From a beta proteobacterium AAP99 (GTDB taxonomy: Bacteria; Pseudomonadota; Gammaproteobacteria; Burkholderiales; Burkholderiaceae_C), in NCBI GenBank assembly GCA_001295775.1, contig LJIA01000008.1, forward strand, positions 61,086 through 125,085: a stretch of DNA of 64,000 nt. Direction: 5' to 3'. The notes under the pieces are model-generated. The model was given only the letters and a program-made list of their open reading frames with translations, did not search any database and was not told the DNA's origin. Within the stretch, counting starts at the first letter, position 1. Each line of letters starts with the position of its first letter. Both the position numbers and the translations under genes were made by a program. This document shows, in pieces, positions 57,919-64,000 of this stretch.

Positions 57919-58530
57919 TCAGCCCCCGCCGAACGGCTTTAGGCCTTGGCCGGCCTCCCAGGCATCCATTTGATCGGCAAAGGTGCCATCGCGCGCGATG
58001 CGCTGGTTGTATTGGTCGATCGCGGGCTGGTTGTCCTGCAGCCAGAGGTGCGCCTGCGCCTTTCGGGCAGCCGCAACTTGTTGCTCGAACGTGCCGTACT
58101 CGTGCTCGGTCTCCAGCCGGGCCTCGCGCTCCCACTCGGTTTCCGGCTCGATCGAGGGTTTGGCAGCCGTACCTTCAGGCTGGGCCGGTGCTTCGTCGTT
58201 GATGATGACGTCCCACGGGAAGAGCCACTCCTGCTGTTGTTCGGGCGTAAAGCAGGAAAAGTAGTAGGCCTCGGCGGGCGCATCTCCGCGCAGCTCGGCC
58301 AGGCGCCACAGGTTTTGTTCGTCCACGGCGCTCGGCGTGATCTGCACGCGGAGGGCGTGCATTTCGAGATACATCTGGACGGAGATGCCGCTCAACCCGA
58401 TCTGGCGCCACTCGTCGGCCGTGACATTCGCGTCGAGCAGGTGCGCTGCCCAGCGCCCGTCCGGCAGGACAAAGCTGCTGAGGGGGCGGGGTGTGGGTTC
58501 GGGGTCTGGCGGTGTGTAGGGGCGGCGCAT
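57919..58530 (-). CDS. Hypothetical protein with CcdA-antitoxin-like C-terminal tail
   Basis: 203 aa from ATG 58530. Residues ~1-155 show no known family. The last ~40 contain WLQDNQPAIDQYNQRI then RDGTFADQMDAW. This aligns with the F-plasmid CcdA toxin-binding tail (W, NQ, G-[ST]-FAD, W spaced alike). No CcdB-like gene is adjacent. It is 99 nt upstream of the restriction-modification gene on the same strand. It may be an orphan antitoxin-like protein or may serve a different role. Confidence 0.6.
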   Translation of the reverse strand: MRRPYTPPDPEPTPRPLSSFVLPDGRWAAHLLDANVTADEWRQIGLSGISVQMYLEMHALRVQITPSAVDEQNLWRLAELRGDAPAEAYYFSCFTPEQQQEWLFPWDVIINDEAPAQPEGTAAKPSIEPETEWEREARLETEHEYGTFEQQVAAARKAQAHLWLQDNQPAIDQYNQRIARDGTFADQMDAWEAGQGLKPFGGG

Positions 58531-58612
58531 GGGCTGGATTCTGCAGCAGCGCCGCGGCCGCTGCGAAGTCTGCGCCTGCTTGCTGGGTAAGCCGTTGGGG
58601 CTCGCCTTACAG

Positions 58613-58671
58613 GTCTTTCCGCTTGTTCCATGCGGGTTTCCAGCCACTTTGATCTGGAAACCCGCATCCAG
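58613..58671 (+). repeat. REP-like palindromic repeat, copy E (perfect hairpin)
   Basis: GTCTTTCCGCTTGTTCCA, then a perfect 13-bp stem TGCGGGTTTCCAG (58631-58643) / CTGGAAACCCGCA (58654-58666) with loop CCACTTTGAT. Relative to copy B three stem pairs differ and all three are compensated. Confidence 0.85.
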
Positions 58672-58697
58672 AGCGATTCTTGCTTTCTGAGTCCGGG

Positions 58698-60263
58698 CTA
58701 CGCCGCCGTGAAGTTTCCGTGGAAGCCCAGCGGGATGAAGTACGACAACCGTGCCACGGCCACGGGGCCGGCGGCGAGGTTGCTGGCTTCGAACACGCTC
58801 ACGGCGGTCTGCTTGCGGCGGGCGTCGAAGCTGGTGCCGATGACCCAGGCGTTGCGCTCGTCCCGCGCTGCATCCGCACCGCGCTTGGGGATGATGAGGT
58901 GCTCTTCGGCGATCACGTCCGCGCCGTAGTCATAGCGGTCGAGCTTGCCGGTCTGCAGGTCCCGCAGGGCCAGGCCGTGGAACCAGTAGTTGGGGCGGCC
59001 GGGGAAGATCTTCCAGCCGGTCGGGTTGAGCAGGTAGCGGGCGGTGGTGCCGATGCGCTGCGGGTTGACGCGGGGGAACTCCGCACTGTCGTCCAGCGCG
59101 GTGCGCGTGGCACGGCCGGTGCGCAGATCGAATTGGGCGAGCACGGTCTGGGAGCGTTCATCTACGCCGTGCGCAGGGCGGTCCAGCTCGCCGCGCATCA
59201 TGCGTACGGCATCACCGGCCAGGAAGGCATTGCCGCTTGAACCCACGTAGCTCAGGTGGATCACGCCGTCCTGCTCGTAGGCATTGCCCACATGGAAGAT
59301 CATCTCGTTGGGCAGCTCGAACAGGCGGTTCTTGCTGATGTCGTCCTTGTCGGCCACCCAGATGCGAAGGGGCTCGGCGCTGCGCCAGGCAAAGGCTTCC
59401 TCGGGCGGTGCGCCGCGCGCCACGGCACCAAAGTCCAGGGTCACGGGCGGGATGGGCACCACGATGTGCTGCTGCGTAATCGCAAAGTCGTGCACCATGC
59501 CCACGCGCAGGGGCAGCTTGGTCATCTGCGTCTTGATGGCCTTGCCGTCCGCGCCGATCTGGTAGGCCAGCAGCCGGTCCGCAAAGGTGCCAAAGTTCCA
59601 CAGCACACCCTGCGGGTCCAGCTTGGGGTGGGCGGAGAAGGGCACCTGCGCCCAGCCGTCGCGCCACGTCACCGGGCCGCGGGTTTGCAGGGTGGCCGGG
59701 TCCAGCTCGAAGGCGCTGCCGCCTTCCCACATGGCCAGCACGCGGCCGCCGTGTTCGATGGCGTTCGTGTTGGCGGTGTTGAAGTCGTCCGGGCCGCGCG
59801 TGGCCACCTTGGGCTTGATGGGCGAACCAAAGGTAGGCGTGAGAAATTCACCCGCCGCCTGCTCGCGCTCAAACTTCATCGTGCGCACAAAGCGGCCCCT
59901 GTGCGAAACGTGTGGCTTGCCCGCGCGCTGGCCGAAAGTGAACTGCTGCACCATGCCGTCGCCGTCGAACCAGTGCTGGTAGCGCACACCATTGCGCTCG
60001 AACAGCGCGGGGCCGTTGCGGTAGAAGCGGCCCTGCAGCTCGGTGGGCCAGCGCCCTTCGATGGCGAGCGACTCGCAATCCAGATCCACCGCCGTGCCCT
60101 TCACCGCGGCCAGCCAGGGGGCTTGCTGGACGGCGGCGTCAAAGCGCTCGATGGCGTTCAGAGGCGCTGCCGAAGCGGCTTGCGCCCAGGCCGGCCGCAG
60201 CGCGCTGGCCGCGCCAATGCCTGCAGCGCAGGCCAAGGATTCGATGAACTGACGGCGTTCCAT
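58698..60263 (-). CDS. Carotenoid oxygenase family dioxygenase (secreted)
   Basis: 521 aa of the RPE65/carotenoid-cleavage family (non-heme Fe, four His). His residues in FSAHPKLDP, GMVHDFAI, DGVIHLSY and GFHGNF are the probable metal ligands. N-terminal MERRQFIESLACAAGIGAAS looks like a twin-arginine signal ending near AWA, so export is likely. Substrate could be a carotenoid or a stilbene. The DUF2141 gene is its neighbour (11 nt). Confidence 0.88.
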   Translation of the reverse strand: MERRQFIESLACAAGIGAASALRPAWAQAASAAPLNAIERFDAAVQQAPWLAAVKGTAVDLDCESLAIEGRWPTELQGRFYRNGPALFERNGVRYQHWFDGDGMVQQFTFGQRAGKPHVSHRGRFVRTMKFEREQAAGEFLTPTFGSPIKPKVATRGPDDFNTANTNAIEHGGRVLAMWEGGSAFELDPATLQTRGPVTWRDGWAQVPFSAHPKLDPQGVLWNFGTFADRLLAYQIGADGKAIKTQMTKLPLRVGMVHDFAITQQHIVVPIPPVTLDFGAVARGAPPEEAFAWRSAEPLRIWVADKDDISKNRLFELPNEMIFHVGNAYEQDGVIHLSYVGSSGNAFLAGDAVRMMRGELDRPAHGVDERSQTVLAQFDLRTGRATRTALDDSAEFPRVNPQRIGTTARYLLNPTGWKIFPGRPNYWFHGLALRDLQTGKLDRYDYGADVIAEEHLIIPKRGADAARDERNAWVIGTSFDARRKQTAVSVFEASNLAAGPVAVARLSYFIPLGFHGNFTAA

Positions 60264-60274
60264 GGTGGCGCTCC

Positions 60275-60724
60275 TCAGTTCAGCTTGATGACGATGGGCT
60301 GACCGTTCACGGGCACCTTGGCCGCATCCCAGGAGGGCGGGCCCATCACCGGCCGGCCGCTGGCGCCCCAGGGCTCCGAGGGAATGCCGATGATGTTGGT
60401 GTCCATCTTGCCGTTGTCATTGATGTCCTGGAACAGCGTCACGGCGGCTTCCGCGCTGCTCACGCCGCACAGCCCCAGCCGGTAGGTGCTGCTGGCGGGT
60501 GCGGCCACCGTGACGGAGAACACCGGCTTCTTGTTGAAGCTCTCCGCGCTGCCATAAACGGCGATGCGCAACGTGCCTTCGCCCGGTTTGACGCCTTGCA
60601 GCTCCAGCACCGGACAGTTCAGCGGTTCGGGGGCGGTCTGGGCCTGGGCAGAAGCCGACAGGCCAGGCAGGCTGGCGGACACGGCGAGCGCGAGGACGAT
60701 GAGGGATGCTTTCGGGGTGGTCAT
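60275..60724 (-). CDS. DUF2141 secreted protein
   Basis: 149 aa with a signal peptide (SLIVLALAVSASLPGLSASAQA) and a DUF2141 domain including the Asp/Asn loop QDINDNGKMDTNIIGIPSE, a likely Ca-like or ligand loop. DUF2141 proteins are often next to carotenoid genes, consistent with the carotenoid oxygenase just downstream. ATG 60724 starts the signal peptide. Function unknown. Confidence 0.86.
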   Translation of the reverse strand: MTTPKASLIVLALAVSASLPGLSASAQAQTAPEPLNCPVLELQGVKPGEGTLRIAVYGSAESFNKKPVFSVTVAAPASSTYRLGLCGVSSAEAAVTLFQDINDNGKMDTNIIGIPSEPWGASGRPVMGPPSWDAAKVPVNGQPIVIKLN

Positions 60725-60928
60725 GGCGGGGCTCCCGGGCGGTGCGCATGCAGCGCTGTTGTTGAGGTGACGCCATGCTGCCCAGCCGCGAGTCAGCGAT
60801 CGACCGGGGTGCGATGAATGGCAAGTAGCGGGCGCGAATGGCGAGCCTGTGGCTTGCGCCGGCTCAATGCAGACCGTGTCGGCCTGGCCGAAGCTTGGGC
60901 CTGTCCCGCAGCGCGCCAAGGAGCCACC

Positions 60929-61513
60929 ATGTCCCGCATCCTCATCATCCAGGGCCATCCGGACGCCGGCGAGCGTCACTTCGGCCATGCGCTCACGCAG
61001 GCCTATGCCGAGGGCGCACGCGAAGCCGGGCATGAACTGCGCGAGCTGGAAGTAGCGCGGCTGGACTTCCCAATCCTGCGCAGCGCACAGGATTGGGAAC
61101 ATGGCGAGGTGCCGGCGGGCCTGAAGACGGCTCAGGCAGACATTGCCTGGTGCGAGCATCTAGTTCTTGCCTTTCCACTTTGGCTGGGCGACATGCCGGC
61201 GCTGACCAAGGGCTTTCTGGAGCAGGTGGCGCGGCCGGGCTTTGCATTTCTGCCGGATGCCAAGAACCCCTTCGGCCGCAAGGGCCTCACGGGGCGCTCG
61301 GCGCGCGTGATCGTGACCATGGGCATGCCGGCGCTGCTCTACCGCTGGTGCTACCGCGCCCATAGCGTGAAGAACCTGGAGCGCAACATCCTGCAGTTCG
61401 TGGGCATCCGCCCCGTGCACGAAACCCTGGTCGGCATGGCCGGCAACATCGCGCCGCCGGCGGCCGAGCGCTGGCTGGCCCGCATGCGGCGCCTGGGCGC
61501 GCAGGGGCGCTGA
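60929..61513 (+). CDS. Flavodoxin-fold NAD(P)H oxidoreductase (NQO/MdaB-like)
   Basis: 194 aa. MSRILIIQGHPDAGERHFGHAL opens the flavodoxin-like fold; AFPLWLGDMPALTKGFLEQV is the family FMN/quinone-site block; GMPALLYRWCYRAHSVK follows. Ribosome site AAGGAG precedes ATG 60929. Probably reduces quinones with NAD(P)H. Divergent from the DUF2141/carotenoid oxygenase genes. Confidence 0.85.
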   Translation: MSRILIIQGHPDAGERHFGHALTQAYAEGAREAGHELRELEVARLDFPILRSAQDWEHGEVPAGLKTAQADIAWCEHLVLAFPLWLGDMPALTKGFLEQVARPGFAFLPDAKNPFGRKGLTGRSARVIVTMGMPALLYRWCYRAHSVKNLERNILQFVGIRPVHETLVGMAGNIAPPAAERWLARMRRLGAQGR

Positions 61514-61649
61514 CCGTGCGCTGGACTGGCCGCTGTCGCTGCCCAGTGTTTGCAGATTCTTTACAAATGTTGCAGTCACGATAGTTATCATTTCGGCAAC
61601 AAACAAGCTGGATTCACGCGGCGGTTCGAGCGTGCAGGGGGTTCGGTCG

Positions 61650-62591
61650 ATGGGTTGGCGGCGATGCCTGGCCGCTGCTCGCAATTGGGTGAGCAGCGGC
61701 AGACGTGCGATGCGCGTCATGGCGGGCTTGGGGCTTGCGCTGCTCTGCGCCGCGGGGCATGCGCTTGAGCGCATCGAGTGGGCGCTGCCCGAGCTGCCTC
61801 CCGTGTACTTCTACCGCGCCGATGGGCGCGCGCCCACCAGCCCTGCCGAACTCGGCGCCGGTGGCGGGGACGGCTATCTGCGCGCGATCATGCGGCAGAT
61901 GCCGAATGTGCGCCACGAGATCGTGCCGATGAACTTTGCCCGTGCGTGGGCCGAGATCGAGCGGGGGCGCACGCTGTGTGTGCCGACCGTGGTCAGGCTG
62001 GCCGACCGCGGCCATCTGGCCTGGTACACGCCCATGTCGCCACCGCCGCCATTGACGGTCGTGGCGCGCGCGGACCGCGCTGCGGAGGTGCTGGGCAACC
62101 AGCCGGTGGTGTCTCTGGCGGCGCTGCTTGCGCGCCCGGATCTCAGTGGTCTGGTGCCCGCGAACCGGTCCTTCGGCCGCGACATCAACGCCCTGCTGGC
62201 ACAACCCGCGGCTCAGAGTCAGATCGAGCGGCTGCGTGACGGCGCGAGTGCGCAAGCCGCCAACCTCCTGCTGCTGGGGCGGGCGGACTACTGGCTGGAG
62301 TGGCCGCACGTGGCCGAGTGGCAGGTGCGCAATCTGCCGCGCCGCGTACCGATGACCTGGCGCACGGTGCTCGAGTTTCCGGTCGACCAGAGTCTGTACA
62401 TCGCTTGCACGCGTTCTCCGGCGGGGCGCGAGGCGATCGAGGCGATCGATGCCGCGATCCGCCGGGCCTCGCGCGACAAGGCCTATCGCACCGCCGCTGT
62501 CGACTGGTACCCCCCGGAGATCCGCGAGGCCGTCACGCCGCGCTTCAAGCGATTCTTTGACGAGCGCAGCAAGCAGCCGCTGATCGAGTAA
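61650..62591 (+). CDS. Periplasmic solute-binding-like protein (TIGR02285 type)
   Basis: 313 aa with a signal peptide (MAGLGLALLCAAGHA) and an amino-acid-binding-protein-like (SBP_bac_3) mature part: LERIEWALPELPPVYFYR, QMPNVRHEIVPMN, later LLLGRADYWLEWPHVAEW. TIGR02285-type proteins of this layout are found in beta- and gammaproteobacteria; no transporter is adjacent. ATG 61650 follows AGGGGG; ATG 61710 is the other option. Confidence 0.75.
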   Translation: MGWRRCLAAARNWVSSGRRAMRVMAGLGLALLCAAGHALERIEWALPELPPVYFYRADGRAPTSPAELGAGGGDGYLRAIMRQMPNVRHEIVPMNFARAWAEIERGRTLCVPTVVRLADRGHLAWYTPMSPPPPLTVVARADRAAEVLGNQPVVSLAALLARPDLSGLVPANRSFGRDINALLAQPAAQSQIERLRDGASAQAANLLLLGRADYWLEWPHVAEWQVRNLPRRVPMTWRTVLEFPVDQSLYIACTRSPAGREAIEAIDAAIRRASRDKAYRTAAVDWYPPEIREAVTPRFKRFFDERSKQPLIE

Positions 62592-62609
62592 CTGAAGTCC
62601 TGCTGCGGC

Positions 62610-63344
62610 TCAGAAGTAGGCCGTGACGAACAGGCCGATGTGGCTGCCGCTGAACTTGCGCACGCTGCCGCGCAGCGGATAGGTCTCGCGCACGTAGCGC
62701 AGCTTCACGCCGAGCTTGGAGTCTTCGGGTGAGTAGCCGTGAAACAGGTACTCCACCTCGCCCACCCAACCCAGGTTGTGCCCGTAGCGGGCGAGCGTCC
62801 GGTCGTCTTCGACGCGGTCACTGGACCTCGGGCTGAGCGTCAGCCAGGCACGGTCCACGTAGCGCGCGCCGCCGCCAATGCGCACATTGCGGTTCAGGTC
62901 CAGGTGCGCAAGCGCTTCGATCGGGAACCGGGAGAAGCGCAGAGAGTAGGTTTCGTCCGAAGCCTCGTCGGTGTGATAGCCAAACGTGCCGCTGACGCTC
63001 AGGCGCGTGCCCAGACGCCATTGCGCGCCCACATTGAGCTGCCAGAGATTGCCGGCGTAGAGGTCGGGGAAGAAGGTTTCCCCGTAGGTGACCGAACCCA
63101 CGCGGCTGCCTCCGAGCGTGAGGCCGACGCTGGCGATGCCGCGGAACGTGCGCGAATCATCGCTGCCGCCGTCGTCTCCACTCACGCTGCGCTCCACGCC
63201 CACCATGCGCTCCGGCACCACCGGCGGGCTGCCTTGGGCGCTGGCCGCCAGCGGCAGCGCGAAGAGTGCGAAGGCCAGGGCCGGCGCGGCGGCGTTTGAA
63301 GTCAATGATGGGCAGGATGCGGGCGCTGGGGCGATTCGATGCAT
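62610..63344 (-). CDS. Outer-membrane beta-barrel protein
   Basis: 244 aa. Signal peptide LAFALFALPLAASAQG, then alternating strands (IASVGLTLGGSRVGSVTYG, GYHTDEASDETYSLRFS) and C-terminal Phe (GLFVTAYF), as in outer-membrane barrels. It does not match a named family by eye. Convergent with the TIGR02285-like gene. Confidence 0.75.
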   Translation of the reverse strand: MHRIAPAPASCPSLTSNAAAPALAFALFALPLAASAQGSPPVVPERMVGVERSVSGDDGGSDDSRTFRGIASVGLTLGGSRVGSVTYGETFFPDLYAGNLWQLNVGAQWRLGTRLSVSGTFGYHTDEASDETYSLRFSRFPIEALAHLDLNRNVRIGGGARYVDRAWLTLSPRSSDRVEDDRTLARYGHNLGWVGEVEYLFHGYSPEDSKLGVKLRYVRETYPLRGSVRKFSGSHIGLFVTAYF

Positions 63345-63482
63345 GGGCGGAGCGTGAGCGGTGGAGGAGGTGTGTGGTCAGATGCCTGTTGGAAGGTGCA
63401 CGAAGTGCGCAGGCCCAACAGGGCAACAACGCGCCACGCTGCCGGCGCGGCTACCCTCAATCGGGCAGGCGATCACCATAGG

Positions 63483-63595
63483 ATGGCCGAAATGCGCTTT
63501 TTCAAGATTCCATGGATGCCACTTTCCGCTTGTTGGGTTTGACTCTTGGTTCAGTTCAGTGATCTGAAAAATGTGGCTGAAAGTGATTGAATCCG
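63483..63595. repeat. Mixed intergenic repeat (copy F)
   Basis: ATGGCCGAAATGCGC, then ACTTTCCGCTTGTTGGG (shared with the REP family), then GATCTGAAAAATGTGGCTGA, which matches the end of family 2 copy 2 (GATGTAAAAAATGTGGCCGA). It is the only clear structure in the gene-free stretch 63345-63839. Confidence 0.5.
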
Positions 63596-63839
63596 TGCTT
63601 GGGCAGCGCCTCGTGCTGCGCCCGGGGTCGATCCGCAGTCGTTGACCCGTTGAGCTTCCCGCAATCCTTACCGGCGGCACCGCTTGGACACCATTGGTTA
63701 CGGGACTTGCGCTCGGTGCGCAACGAGACTTCGTCCACACGCGAAGCCGGTCGGTCCGCAGGGGCGGCGGGTGGCGCAAACGAATTCGCTTTGCGAACCG
63801 CTTGCGTCATCGACTCGGCGCAAGTGCGGGGAGTCCAAG

Positions 63840-64000
63840 ATGAAGACACGCAAATGGATGAGCGCGGCGTTGATCGGCGCATGTGTCGTGGCCGGTCTGG
63901 CCGCTTGCGGCGGTGGCGGCAGCGATTCGCCCTCGGCCTCGCCCACGCCTGCGGCTCCGCCTGCCGGGTCGCCCCCACCCCCTCCGCCGCCACCTCCACC
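63840..64000 (+). CDS. Lipoprotein with Pro-rich linker (3' end beyond the window)
   Basis: MKTRKWMSAALIGACVVAGL then lipobox LAAC at residue 24, followed by GGGGSDSPSASP and a run of Pro. A GGGGAG ribosome site precedes ATG 63840. Only 53 codons are visible, so the function cannot be assigned. Confidence 0.75.
   Translation, partial: MKTRKWMSAALIGACVVAGLAACGGGGSDSPSASPTPAAPPAGSPPPPPPPPP

Overview
The window is GC-rich chromosomal DNA from a betaproteobacterium, most likely of the Burkholderiales or a close order. This rests on gene order (ffh / ypjD-like / PP0621-like / pilS / pilR / ampD / nrdA-nrdB; rplU-rpmA-obg-proB; accB-accC-prmA), type IV pilus genes pilB-pilC-pilD, a Lys/Ala/Pro-rich histone H1-like protein, and a TssQ-type lipoprotein. 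Nearly all of it is housekeeping DNA. The species cannot be named from the sequence alone.

Layout. 1-3339: pilD (partial), pilC and pilB on the minus strand. 3563-4628: tRNA-Pro(CGG) and a polyprenyl diphosphate synthase. 4852-8337: rplU (with an unusual C-terminal helix-hairpin-helix extension), rpmA, obg, proB. 8421-12726: rppH, proS, a lytic transglycosylase and a TraB/GumN lipoprotein. 13037-17614: a Cys-rich YkgJ-like protein, a small membrane protein, mnmC and ffh on the minus strand. 17752-22575: ypjD-like, PP0621-like, pilS, pilR, ampD. 22576-33220: the class Ia ribonucleotide reductase operon nrdA-nrdB, split by a 5.9-kb mobile element. 33552-40695: histone H1-like gene, glycine-zipper lipoprotein, PfkB kinase, DUF3426 protein, prmA, accC, accB, TlpA-like thioredoxin. 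40720-47733: a conserved hypothetical, mpl, an AAC(6')-like acetyltransferase, galU, a YqiA-like esterase, a YbaK deacylase and a PEGA-domain Ser/Thr kinase. 47840-54703: TssQ-like lipoprotein, AIM24/TIGR00266 protein, a hybrid histidine kinase with a coupled small gene, and thiC under a TPP riboswitch. 54943-64000: a single-chain MmeI-like restriction-modification enzyme, a protein with a CcdA-like tail, carotenoid oxygenase, DUF2141 protein, NAD(P)H oxidoreductase, a periplasmic binding protein, an outer-membrane barrel and the start of a lipoprotein.

Most notable region. A cargo-free, four-gene transposon of the Tn554 / recombinase-in-trio type (three large tyrosine recombinases plus a 137-aa accessory protein, all overlapping by 1-4 nt) sits exactly in the last codons of nrdA. 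Its ends carry a 12-bp inverted repeat (GGAGTTGAGACC), each copy 6 bp from a direct CTGCCA. The left junction recreates the NrdA C-terminus (Cys-Gln-stop as TGC CAA TAG). The displaced original end (TGC CAG TGA) is still visible 5.9 kb downstream, just before nrdB. The target therefore encodes the conserved C-terminal redox-cysteine tail of an essential enzyme. Upstream of nrdA two NrdR-box-like palindromes 31 bp apart overlap a sigma70-like promoter, so nrdB is now 5.9 kb from the operon's regulated promoter.

Other signals: two families of intergenic hairpin repeats whose stems are kept by compensatory changes between copies; an in-frame palindromic repeat inside the restriction-modification gene; terminator-like structures in the nrdA and histone leaders.
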